From assembly GCA_963764465.1 (NCBI GenBank), contig CAVXSO010000002.1, forward strand, positions 372,001-436,000: DNA of 64,000 nucleotides, given 5' to 3'. Origin of the DNA: JAJXXT01 sp963764465 (GTDB lineage Bacteria; Pseudomonadota; Alphaproteobacteria; Acetobacterales; Acetobacteraceae). The translations under genes and the position numbers were made by a program. The notes under the pieces are model-generated. The model worked only from the letters and a program-made list of their open reading frames with translations, had not been told where the DNA came from and made no database searches. Positions 25,122-33,229 of this stretch are shown piece by piece; the stretch's first letter is position 1; each line of letters starts with the position of its first letter.

Positions 25122-26543
25122 ATGCATATTACGCTGTTCGGCTTCCTTCTTCTGCCGCTTTGCATGCTGTGGTTCCCGCGGCCGGAGCGGCTGCTGATGC
25201 TGATTTTCATCACGGGCGTTTTCGGCGCCGCGACGCCGGTGGTGATCGGCCCCCTGGGTCTGCCGCCGATGGCGCTGCCCGCTGCGATGTTCGTTCTTTA
25301 CGTCTTCTTCCAATTGGGTTTTGGCGTGCAGTTCGAAGGCGCGCGCACCGCGTTGCGCACACTCGAGCCGTACATGCTCGCCGTTGCCTATGGCCTGATC
25401 TCAGCCTACGTCATGCCACGGATCTTTGCCCGCCAGGTGCAGGTCTGGCCACAGAAGGTCGGGACCATTTATGGCACCGTGCCCCTGTTGCCGGGGTCGG
25501 GCAACGTGACGCAGAGTTTCTATCTGTTGATGACGAGTGCCTTGCTGGTGTCTGCCACACTCTACCTGGCGCGCCGAGAGATCGATCTTACCAAGCTGCT
25601 GCGCATCTATCTTTGGGGCGGTTTGATCGCAATCTTCTTCGCCGCCTGGCAACTTGCGCAGAAAGTCACCGGCATCTGGTTTCCCTACACCTTGATTTCC
25701 AACAATCCGGGCTTTGCGATTTCCAATTCGCAAAGCATCGGCTTCGTGCCGCGCATCAATGGCTCATTCGTCGAGCCGGCGAATCTGGCTTATTATCTCG
25801 CCGGCCTGGTCTTCACGAGCGGGTGGCTCGTGCTGCGCGGATTTCCGTCGTCACTGCCGCGCTGGACGCTTATCGGCGGCGTGCTGGCCATGCTGGCTTC
25901 GACCTCCACGACCGGGATCGTGGTCCTTATCCTGGGCGGTCTGGGCAGCACGCTGATTCCGCTGCTGCGCAAGAGGACCGCGGTCGCGCGCCGTGTCGTC
26001 CGTGTCGGTGTGCCGTTGGTGATCGCCCTCGCGATCGCGGGGGCCGTGGTGGTCACGTTGAAGCCAAGTGTCGGGCGCTCGCTGGCGACGATCTACACCG
26101 CGACCCTTTCGAAGCAGCAATCCTCCAGCTTCTCGGATCGCACGCAGGCCGATCTCGACGCGATCGCGACGGTCTTTCCGACGTTTGGATTCGGGACTGG
26201 CTGGGGGAGTTTCCGCTCATCGAGCCTGCTTCCGGGAACGCTGGCAGGGCTCGGCGCCTGGGGGACGGCGCTGTTATTCTGGTTTGTGCTGCGCGTGGTG
26301 AAGCTGCTCCGCCGCGCCCGCCGCGTTGCCGCCAACGGCGAGGGAAGTGGCCGGGATCTCTGGGCGATCGAGGGCGCGCGCGCCGGCTGCGTCGGAACGC
26401 TGCTTGCCGCTTTGATTTCGGCTCCGGAGGTCATCAATCTCGACTTCTACCTTCTGCTGGCCATCCTGATTGCCGCCTCGGTGCGCGTGGCTGTGTATGA
26501 GCGCGCGGCCATCCTGCCTGCTGGGCGTGCTGTCCCAACGTGA
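25122..26543 (+). CDS. O-antigen ligase/polymerase-like membrane protein
   Basis: A 473-residue protein with about ten to eleven hydrophobic segments and a large loop near 175-215 that contains N-N-P-G-F and S-F-V-E-P-A-N-L-A. This layout and the F-x-E-P-A-N motif fit the Wzy/WaaL (O-antigen ligase) superfamily, which polymerises or ligates lipid-linked glycans in the periplasm. In this operon it most likely is the exopolysaccharide polymerase. Its stop overlaps the GTG start of the next gene. Confidence 0.82.
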   Translation: MHITLFGFLLLPLCMLWFPRPERLLMLIFITGVFGAATPVVIGPLGLPPMALPAAMFVLYVFFQLGFGVQFEGARTALRTLEPYMLAVAYGLISAYVMPRIFARQVQVWPQKVGTIYGTVPLLPGSGNVTQSFYLLMTSALLVSATLYLARREIDLTKLLRIYLWGGLIAIFFAAWQLAQKVTGIWFPYTLISNNPGFAISNSQSIGFVPRINGSFVEPANLAYYLAGLVFTSGWLVLRGFPSSLPRWTLIGGVLAMLASTSTTGIVVLILGGLGSTLIPLLRKRTAVARRVVRVGVPLVIALAIAGAVVVTLKPSVGRSLATIYTATLSKQQSSSFSDRTQADLDAIATVFPTFGFGTGWGSFRSSSLLPGTLAGLGAWGTALLFWFVLRVVKLLRRARRVAANGEGSGRDLWAIEGARAGCVGTLLAALISAPEVINLDFYLLLAILIAASVRVAVYERAAILPAGRAVPT

Positions 26544-27616
26544 CCAGCGAGATCGCGATTAACGCCCGGTTTCTTTCGCAGACAACCACGGGTGTCCAGC
26601 GTTTTGCCCGCGAAATGACCGCTGCATTGGGGCGGCTGCGAGAGCCTCCCTTGCTGCTTGGTCCGAGCGGCGCGCAGCTGCCGGAGGACTGGCGAGCCGC
26701 GGGGTGGCGGCTAGAGGCGCATGCGCGCACAAAAGGCCAGCTGTGGGAACAGTTGGTGCTGCCACGCGCGGCCGGGGCCGCGTTGCTGGTCAATCTTGCG
26801 AATACCGCGCCGCTGCTCGGTCGCCGCCAGCTCCTCGTGATCCACGATACGGGGGTGTTCGCAACCCCGGAAGCCTATTCATGGCGCTTCCGTGCCTGGT
26901 ACCGGCTCTTGCATCGCGCACTGGCCTGGCGCGGGACGGCGCTCGCCACGGTCTCCGAGTTCTCGCGCGGCGAGATCGAGCGTCACCTCGGCGTACCGCG
27001 TCAGCGCGTGGCGGTGCTTGGCGAAGGTGCCGAGCATATCCTGCGTGGAACCCCGGTGCCGCCACCGCTGCCCGCCGGACGCTACGTGCTCGCCGTGGGC
27101 ACGCCGGCGGCACACAAGAACCTCGCGGTGCTTGACGCGACGGCGGCGATGCTGCGCGGGCGCGGGCTCGACCTTGTTGCCTCCGGCGGTGTGGCAGGTG
27201 GCGTGTTCGGCGAGGCAACCTGGCCCGGGGGTATCCGTCCGCTTGGCCGTGTCGATGACGCGACCCTTGCCGCCCTCTATCGCGGGGCGGCCTGTCTGGT
27301 TTTCCCGTCGCGCTACGAAGGGTTCGGATTGCCCGCGATCGAGGCCATGGCATGCGGCTGTCCGGTGGTCGCCGCGGCCATCCCGGCGCTGCGCGAGGTG
27401 TGTGGCGAGGCAGCACTGTTTGCCGAACCGACCGATCCGCGGGGCTTCGCGACCACCGTCGCACGTCTGCTCGACGATCCGGCGGAGGCGACCAGGCTGC
27501 GCGAGGCGGGGCTGACATGGGCGCGGCGCTTTACCTGGCAGGCGGCGGCCGAGCGGCTGATCGGTGCACTCGAACGTGTCGCGCAGGGTGATGGCATGGG
27601 AATCGCCGTGACATGA
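26540..27616 (+). CDS. Glycosyltransferase family 4
   Basis: A 358-residue GT-B retaining glycosyltransferase. The N-terminal domain holds T-T-G-V-Q-R-F-A-R (near 13-21). The C-terminal domain has V-G-T-P-A-A-H-K-N-L near 188-197 and the E-x7-E site F-P-S-R-Y-E-G-F-G-L-P-A-I-E-A-M near 255-270, which binds the nucleotide sugar. It starts with GTG overlapping the polymerase stop (GTGA). It would add one sugar to the lipid-linked repeat unit of the exopolysaccharide. Confidence 0.88.
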   Translation: MTSEIAINARFLSQTTTGVQRFAREMTAALGRLREPPLLLGPSGAQLPEDWRAAGWRLEAHARTKGQLWEQLVLPRAAGAALLVNLANTAPLLGRRQLLVIHDTGVFATPEAYSWRFRAWYRLLHRALAWRGTALATVSEFSRGEIERHLGVPRQRVAVLGEGAEHILRGTPVPPPLPAGRYVLAVGTPAAHKNLAVLDATAAMLRGRGLDLVASGGVAGGVFGEATWPGGIRPLGRVDDATLAALYRGAACLVFPSRYEGFGLPAIEAMACGCPVVAAAIPALREVCGEAALFAEPTDPRGFATTVARLLDDPAEATRLREAGLTWARRFTWQAAAERLIGALERVAQGDGMGIAVT

Positions 27617-27629
27617 GGGTCGCAGGGCC

Positions 27630-28760
27630 ATGAAGATCGCCGTCGTCCATGACTGGCTCGTCGGCTACGCCGGCGGTGAGCGGGTGCTGGAACAGATCAT
27701 CGCCTGCTATCCTTCCGCCGATCTGTTCACGGTGGTCGATTTCGTGCCGTCATCGCAACGAGGCTTTCTCGGCGGGCGGCCGGTGACGACGTCCTTCATC
27801 CAGCGCCTGCCGTTCGCGCGCAGACATTACCGTTCCTATCTCGGGTTGATGCCGTTGGCAGTGGAGCAGTTCGATCTCGGCGGTTACGATGTCGTGATCT
27901 CATCCTCGCACGCGGTGGCAAAGGGCGTGATCACCGGGCCAGACCAGCCGCACATTTCCTACGTGCATTCGCCCATGCGCTATGCCTGGGACCAGCAGCA
28001 CCAGTATCTACGCCAGAGTCGGACCGACCGTGGCCTCAAGGGAGCCTATGCGCGCTGGTTGCTGTCGCGTCTGCGGCAATGGGATGTGCGCACCGCCAAC
28101 GGCGTCGACAAGTTCATTGCCAATTCCCACTATATCGCGCGGCGCATCCGCAAGGCCTATCGCCGCGAGGCGGAGGTCATTCCACCGCCGGTCGATACCA
28201 AGTTGTTCCGGCCGGGAGAGGCGCGCGGCGAGGCGTTCCTCGTCGCCTCCCGCCAAGTGCCCTACAAGCGCATCGACCTCATCGCCGCGGCCTTCGCGCG
28301 CATGCCGGACCTGCAGCTCGTGATTTCGGGCGCCGGGCCGGAACACGGGCGCATCGTTGCGGCGGCCGCGGGCGCGCCGAACATCAGTTTCCTCGGGCCG
28401 TGCTCGCCAGCGGAGATGGTCCAGCGCATGCAGTCGGCCCGCGGCTTCGTTTTCGCGGGCGAGGAGGATTTCGGTATTGTAATGGCGGAGGCGCAGGCCT
28501 GCGGCACGCCGGTGATTGCGCTCGATCGTGGTGGTGCGCGCGAGATCGTCGCGGGGTTCGATGCGCAGACCCCGACCGGTGTGCTGTTCCAGGAGCAGAG
28601 CGTGGAGGGTGTCATGGCGGGCGTCCGCGATTTCCTCGCCGGCGAGCAGCGCATCGCGCTATCGGCCTGTCGTGCGTCAGCGGAACGTTTCTCCATCGCA
28701 CGGTTCCGCCTTGAATTCACCACGGCCGTCGAAGGGGCCATTCGCGAAGCGCGAGGTTGA
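27630..28760 (+). CDS. Glycosyltransferase family 4 (WbaZ-like)
   Basis: A 376-residue GT-B glycosyltransferase. It begins with V-V-H-D-W-L-V-G-Y-A-G-G-E-R-V (near 5-19), then has Y-V-H-S-P-M-R-Y-A-W-D near 111-121, S-R-Q-V-P-Y-K-R-I-D near 208-217, and the E-x7-E region F-A-G-E-E-D-F-G-I-V-M-A-E-A near 275-288. This sequence style is typical of the WbaZ-like mannosyltransferases, but donor and acceptor are not determined. It lies 13 bases after the preceding glycosyltransferase and is the last gene of the operon before a convergent gene. Confidence 0.88.
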   Translation: MKIAVVHDWLVGYAGGERVLEQIIACYPSADLFTVVDFVPSSQRGFLGGRPVTTSFIQRLPFARRHYRSYLGLMPLAVEQFDLGGYDVVISSSHAVAKGVITGPDQPHISYVHSPMRYAWDQQHQYLRQSRTDRGLKGAYARWLLSRLRQWDVRTANGVDKFIANSHYIARRIRKAYRREAEVIPPPVDTKLFRPGEARGEAFLVASRQVPYKRIDLIAAAFARMPDLQLVISGAGPEHGRIVAAAAGAPNISFLGPCSPAEMVQRMQSARGFVFAGEEDFGIVMAEAQACGTPVIALDRGGAREIVAGFDAQTPTGVLFQEQSVEGVMAGVRDFLAGEQRIALSACRASAERFSIARFRLEFTTAVEGAIREARG

Positions 28761-28785
28761 CGGCGAACATCACCCGCGTCTGACG

Positions 28786-28802
28786 CGTGCCGTCGGGGCA
28801 CG
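28786..28802. terminator. Small hairpin between convergent glycosyltransferase genes
   Basis: CGTGCC pairs with GGCACG around a 5-base loop, in the 63-base gap between two converging genes. The stem is short and has no U-run on either strand, so this is only a weak terminator candidate. Confidence 0.3.
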
Positions 28803-28823
28803 ACGACCTGGGTTCTGTTGGCG

Positions 28824-29708
28824 CTAGAGTGAAACGATGCGTCTTGGGTCGCAATTGCCGCGCAGCAGGTCGGTCAACGCGAGGATATTGCCACGCAGGC
28901 GGCCGCGCCGGTCCACCCATGGCTCCGGCCACGCCGAATACACGATGTTGGCGACGATGTTGCGCAGGATGTGCCCCACCGCCGTGCCCACGGGAAGGGA
29001 GCCCTTGCGCACCAGGTACACGAAGTTGGCGACCTGCGAATAACCGAACCGGAGCCCTGACGTCCGGCCACCCTTGTGGCCGAGATGGACGCCACGGGCC
29101 GCGGCGAGGCGTAGGATCGTGCCGTGCCGCCCGAGCCGACGGGAGAAATCATTGTCTTCCTGCCAGCTGTAGAGGGGCAGGTTTTCGTCGAACCGTATGC
29201 CGTGTGTCCGCACCGTTGTCATGCGGAACGCCATGTTGCAGCCATAGGTACCAGATTGCGGCGTGTCGGCAGCACGCGCGAGCGCCGTGGCTGCGTCCGC
29301 CGCGAGGATCGCGCGGGCGGCGCCAGGCGTTATCCCCGGTCCCTTTGCCCCGTCTGCAAGGACCGTACCGGAGGTCCCGACGAGCTTGGCATCGGCTGCG
29401 AAGGCCGCCTCCAACGCGACGAGATAGTCCTTGGCCACGAAGAAATCGTCATCGAGAAACAGGATGACGTCGGCCGTCGTTGCGTCGAGCAGCAGGTTGC
29501 GCTGCACGGCAGCTCCGGCAACGGTTCCGGGTGGCAGTGGCACAATTCGCGGCGGCGAGGGGGCGGCGATCGTTGCCGGCAGGTCCGCTTGCGTCGTGGG
29601 GCAGATCAGCACTTCATCGGGCGGGCGCGTCTGGCGCGACAATTCCTCCAGGGCTTCCGCCAGGATTGCCGGTCGGCCCGTGGTGGCGATGCCAACAGCG
29701 ATGCGCAT
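28824..29708 (-). CDS. Glycosyltransferase family 2
   Basis: A 294-residue GT-A glycosyltransferase. It starts I-A-V-G-I-A-T-T-G-R-P and carries the metal-binding D-x-D-type motif I-L-F-L-D-D-D-F near 83-90, N-M-A-F-R near 158-162 and the W-Q-E-D-N-D-F-S-R-R motif near 182-191 that contains the general base region. Two in-frame ATGs (29735 and 29708) are possible; the latter starts directly at the fold. It is transcribed towards the preceding operon and away from a second GT2 gene. Confidence 0.84.
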   Translation of the reverse strand: MRIAVGIATTGRPAILAEALEELSRQTRPPDEVLICPTTQADLPATIAAPSPPRIVPLPPGTVAGAAVQRNLLLDATTADVILFLDDDFFVAKDYLVALEAAFAADAKLVGTSGTVLADGAKGPGITPGAARAILAADAATALARAADTPQSGTYGCNMAFRMTTVRTHGIRFDENLPLYSWQEDNDFSRRLGRHGTILRLAAARGVHLGHKGGRTSGLRFGYSQVANFVYLVRKGSLPVGTAVGHILRNIVANIVYSAWPEPWVDRRGRLRGNILALTDLLRGNCDPRRIVSL

Positions 29709-29911
29709 GGCTGGCGCCGGCGAATCAGCGTGCATGACACGCGCTCGGGCAGTGGCGGATGAACGGGAGAATGGCGTCAGCAACCCGTGTCGACGAACAC
29801 GGCACGTACCGCGCCCTAGCGGGCGGCTGCTTGCGTCTGTGCATGTATTCGGTGATGTTGGGGTATCCGATGCCGGAAGAAAAGGGGCTGAGGTGGGGTT
29901 TCCCGCCATAA

Positions 29912-29930
29912 CCGACCCCGCAGGGGTCGG
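29912..29930. repeat. Perfect 8-base inverted repeat upstream of a GT2 gene
   Basis: CCGACCCC and GGGGTCGG separated by GCA, ending 34 bases before the ATG at 29965. It could be an operator or a leader hairpin. The rest of the 256-base divergent region shows no clear promoter hexamers. Confidence 0.4.
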
Positions 29931-29964
29931 CCATCGCGACACCGTTTCGCGTGTTGAGACCAAT

Positions 29965-30813
29965 ATGGTGCGCTTTTCGTTGATCCTGGCAACGCTCGAG
30001 CGGGTGCAGGAGCCGCGGGCGTTTCTCGCAAGTCTCGGCGACGCTGCGCTCGTACGCGAGGTGATCGTCGTGGACCAGAACCATGATGACCGCCTGGCAC
30101 CTGTCCTTGCGGATTTCCCGCATATCCCCTTTGTTCATCTGCGCATGCCCCCTGGCCATGTTACGGCTGCGCGTAATGCTGGCATCCCGCTCGCCAAGGG
30201 CGACGTCGTGGCCTTTCCAGATGATGACTGCACCTATTCGCCCGGGCTGCTCTTGCAGGTGGCCGAGCGACTGGCCGCCCTGCACACCCCGGGCATGGTC
30301 ACGGCCCTCGTCGCGACCGAGGTGGGAGCGCCGAGTACGGGTGGGCGCGCACCGGCGCTGGCGGGCCCCGTGACCCGCGAGAATGTGTTCGTGACCGCGC
30401 GCGAACCTGGCCTGTTCATTGCGCGCGACGTGCTGGTGCGCATCGGTGGATTCGACCTGCGCTTCGGCCTCGGTACACCGTTCGCGAGCAGCGAGTCGGC
30501 CGACCTCGCACTGCGGATGCTGGATGCCGGCATTCCCGCAATATTCGATCCTTCACTCGTCGTATGGCATCCCGATCCGCGGCTATCGGCCACGGGACTG
30601 GCACGGGTCTACGGCCAGGCTGCGGGCTTCGGCGCCTGTCTGCGGCATCATCGGTATGCGATCGGAACGGTCGTCCGGTACCTGCTGCGTCCGCTTGGCG
30701 GGTTGCTGCTGAGCGCCGCGCATGGCGACCGCACCCGCGCGGTCTACTACGCGCGGACATTCATCGGACGGTTCCGGGGCTATCGAACCTGGCGGGACGA
30801 GGGTGCACCCTGA
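29965..30813 (+). CDS. Glycosyltransferase family 2
   Basis: A 282-residue GT-A glycosyltransferase beginning F-S-L-I-L-A-T-L-E-R. The nucleotide-binding V-V-D-Q-N-H-D-D is near 35-42 and the metal-binding F-P-D-D-D-C-T-Y near 84-91; an arginine-rich C-terminal segment may contact the membrane. The frame upstream of 29965 continues open but is antisense to the other GT2 gene, so the ATG at 29965 was chosen. With its divergent partner it probably extends the same polysaccharide unit. Confidence 0.85.
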   Translation: MVRFSLILATLERVQEPRAFLASLGDAALVREVIVVDQNHDDRLAPVLADFPHIPFVHLRMPPGHVTAARNAGIPLAKGDVVAFPDDDCTYSPGLLLQVAERLAALHTPGMVTALVATEVGAPSTGGRAPALAGPVTRENVFVTAREPGLFIARDVLVRIGGFDLRFGLGTPFASSESADLALRMLDAGIPAIFDPSLVVWHPDPRLSATGLARVYGQAAGFGACLRHHRYAIGTVVRYLLRPLGGLLLSAAHGDRTRAVYYARTFIGRFRGYRTWRDEGAP

Positions 30814-30874
30814 CCGCTGTTCGAGGCGGGCATATCTCCTCGCAGGGCGCGTCGGCGAACCGTGGGAACCTAAA

Positions 30875-30903
30875 CCGCCCCGGCGCGAGCGACACCGGGG
30901 CGG
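30875..30903. terminator. Bidirectional terminator hairpin between convergent genes
   Basis: CCGCCCCGG pairs perfectly with CCGGGGCGG around an 11-base loop, midway between two convergent stop codons (30813 and 30922). On the minus strand the stem is followed by TTTA. The position and 9-pair GC stem support a shared terminator. Confidence 0.65.
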
Positions 30904-30921
30904 CTTCGGAGCCGACTTCCG

Positions 30922-32082
30922 TCAGTGGATCAGCTTCCAGGTGCCGTGGTCCAGCTGCACCAGCACGCGGGAGCGGTCGTCGGTGCCAAAGCGGTGGCCG
31001 GGCGTGAAGTTGTAGACGGCCTGTGTGCCGACCAACTCGTGCGTGCTGACCAGCGCATCGCGCAGCGCCGCCCGGTACTCCGGCGTGCCCGGGGCAATAC
31101 CCTTCGCCGCCACCCGCTTGATCGCGTCCGCCATGACCAGGAACGCGTCATAGGCGTAGCAGGGGAACGCATCCGTCGCCTCCACGCCGTTCGCCTCCTT
31201 GAACAGCTTCCGGTACTCCATCGAAACGGCTTTGATCGGGTTGCTGTCCGGCAGCTGCTCGGCGACCACCTCGGGCCCGGTCGGCGCAATGACGCCCTCG
31301 ACCGCCTTGCCGCCGACGCGCACGAACTCGGAGTTCACCACCGCGTGGGAGGCGAATTCGGGCCCCGTATAGCCGCGCTCGGCAAGGGCGAGGTGCGGCA
31401 GCGCGCCGGGCGAGCCGGAACCGCCGGTCAGCACGGCATCCGGGTGCAGTGCCATGATCTTGAGGATCTGCGGCGTCACCGAGGTATCGGCGCGGGCGTA
31501 GCGCTCGTTGGAGATCACCTGGATGCCAGCAGGCTTCGCTACTTCCAGCAGCGAGTTGTAGACGGTGTCGCCCCAGACATCGCTGAAGCCGATAAAGGCA
31601 ACACGATGGATGTTGTGCTCCTTCATGTAGGCGATGTCGGCGGAGAGCATCAGCGGCGTCGGCTGCGGGATGGTGATCTCCCAGTCGCCTGCTTTGCCCG
31701 GCACCGCGGCGTTGGCGGTGATGATGAGCGGCACGTGCGCGTCCGCCGCGATGCGGTACATCTGCAGCGTGCCGGGCGATCCTGCCGAGCCCATCAGCAG
31801 GTCGACGTGGTCTTCCTCGATCAGCTTCTTGGCCGCCCGCGCGGTGGCGTCGGCGTTGGAGGCGTCGTCGATCTGGATGACCTTGAGCGTGTCGTTGCCG
31901 ATCTTGTCGTGGTTGCCGGCTTCCCAGGCCTTGATACCCTTGGTGTAGGGCACGCCGATCGAGGAAATCGGACCGGAAAGGGAGAGAACAAGGCCGAGCT
32001 TGACCTCGGCGGCGTGGGCCGGCGCGGCGAGAAGTGTCGCGATGGCAGCGGTGCCGGCGAACCGGCCGAATGATCTCTTCAT
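30922..32082 (-). CDS. ABC transporter substrate-binding protein, branched-chain amino acid (HAAT) type
   Basis: A 386-residue periplasmic binding protein. The signal peptide is cleaved after A-H-A (residue 24). The mature N-terminus V-K-L-G-L-V-L-S-L-S-G is the hallmark of Leu/Ile/Val-binding-like proteins, and a G-S-A-G-S-P-G-T segment lies near 98-105 in the ligand cleft. GGAGG lies 6 bases before the ATG. It is divergent from the permease genes. The linked acyl-CoA ligase suggests the ligand may be a carboxylic acid rather than an amino acid. Confidence 0.9.
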   Translation of the reverse strand: MKRSFGRFAGTAAIATLLAAPAHAAEVKLGLVLSLSGPISSIGVPYTKGIKAWEAGNHDKIGNDTLKVIQIDDASNADATARAAKKLIEEDHVDLLMGSAGSPGTLQMYRIAADAHVPLIITANAAVPGKAGDWEITIPQPTPLMLSADIAYMKEHNIHRVAFIGFSDVWGDTVYNSLLEVAKPAGIQVISNERYARADTSVTPQILKIMALHPDAVLTGGSGSPGALPHLALAERGYTGPEFASHAVVNSEFVRVGGKAVEGVIAPTGPEVVAEQLPDSNPIKAVSMEYRKLFKEANGVEATDAFPCYAYDAFLVMADAIKRVAAKGIAPGTPEYRAALRDALVSTHELVGTQAVYNFTPGHRFGTDDRSRVLVQLDHGTWKLIH

Positions 32083-32142
32083 GTGAGCCCTCCTGCTGGC
32101 GCCTGCTTGCGCGCGCTCGTTGCTTCGCAGATGCTGCGATAT

Positions 32143-32154
32143 TTGAAGCTTCAA
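32143..32154. promoter_or_regulatory. 12-base palindrome in the divergent ABC-transporter control region
   Basis: TTGAAGCTTCAA is a perfect palindrome lying 13 bases before the permease ATG, inside the 85-base region shared by the binding-protein and permease genes. It is a candidate repressor site overlapping the permease leader. Confidence 0.35.
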
Positions 32155-32167
32155 GGAAAGGGGGGCA

Positions 32168-33229
32168 ATGAGCTGGGACCTCGCCCTGCTGCTCGCGCAG
32201 GATGGCCTCGCCAACGGCGCCATCTATGTGCTCGTTGCCCTCGGCATCGTGCTGTTGTTCCTCGTCACGCGGGTCATCTTCGTCCCGTTCGGCGATATCG
32301 TGGCCTACACCTCGCTCACCCTCGCGGCGCTGCAGGAGGGGCATCGGCCGGGCACGCTGTGGCTCGATGCGGTGCTGGTGCTACTGGCGCTGGCCTTCGA
32401 ACTGGGCTCGCTCGCCCGCGCGCGGGCCTGGGGACGGATGCCGCGTGCGGTGCTTGCCTGGGGGGTGTTGCCGGCGGTGCCCGTGGTTCTGGCGGGCGTG
32501 GCCCTTGCGGCCGGGCCGCCGGCCTGGAGCCTCATTCCGCTCACCGTGCTGCTCGTTCTGCCCATCGCGCCGCTGCTCTGGCGCATTGCATTTGCGCCGA
32601 TTGCCGAGGCGCCGGTGCTGCTGCTGCTGATCGTCGCCGTGGTGCTGCATTTCGCCATTTCCGGTGTGGCGCTGATCTGTTTCGGACCCGAGGGTATGCG
32701 CCCCTCGCCGCTGCTCGACGGCGGGTTGCAGATCGCGGGCCTGTACTGGACACGCCAGGCGCTGCTGATGCTGGCCGGGGCGGCGGTCGCGACCGTGGTG
32801 CTGTTCCAGGTGTTCGGGCGCTCCTATATCGGGCGGGCGCTGCGCGCGACGGCACTCAACCGTACCGGCGCGCGGCTGGTGGGTATCAGGCCGCGTGTCG
32901 CCGGTGTGGTCGCCTTCCTCGTGGCTTCCGTGCTGGCGGTGGTTTCCGGCCTGCTGATCGGGCCGGTGACCACGCTTGCCTTCGATTCCGGCTTCGTCAT
33001 CGGGCTCAAAGCCTTCGTCGGGGCCATCATCGGCGGATTGGTGAGCTATCCTGGCGCGGTGCTTGGCGCGCTGTTCGTCGGCCAACTCGAGAGCTTCACC
33101 GCGTTCTGGAACAGCGCACTGAAGGACGCGGTGGTGTTCGCGGTGCTGGTGCCGATCCTGCTGGCCCGCTCGTTCCTGCCCGGCACCGCGTCGATGACCA
33201 CCGAGGCCGAGGAGGCGGAGGAGTTGTGA
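32168..33229 (+). CDS. ABC transporter permease, LivH type, with a long insertion
   Basis: A 353-residue inner-membrane permease. The N-terminus (Q-D-G-L-A-N-G-A-I-Y-V-L-V-A-L-G) and the C-terminal G-A-I-I-G-G-L-V-S-Y-P-G-A-V-L-G-A segment are classic LivH. LivH proteins are usually about 290-310 residues; here about 50-60 residues of extra hydrophobic sequence lie near 60-150, probably two additional membrane helices. A run of AAGGAAAGGGGG precedes the ATG. The stop overlaps the GTG start of the next gene. Confidence 0.88.
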   Translation: MSWDLALLLAQDGLANGAIYVLVALGIVLLFLVTRVIFVPFGDIVAYTSLTLAALQEGHRPGTLWLDAVLVLLALAFELGSLARARAWGRMPRAVLAWGVLPAVPVVLAGVALAAGPPAWSLIPLTVLLVLPIAPLLWRIAFAPIAEAPVLLLLIVAVVLHFAISGVALICFGPEGMRPSPLLDGGLQIAGLYWTRQALLMLAGAAVATVVLFQVFGRSYIGRALRATALNRTGARLVGIRPRVAGVVAFLVASVLAVVSGLLIGPVTTLAFDSGFVIGLKAFVGAIIGGLVSYPGAVLGALFVGQLESFTAFWNSALKDAVVFAVLVPILLARSFLPGTASMTTEAEEAEEL

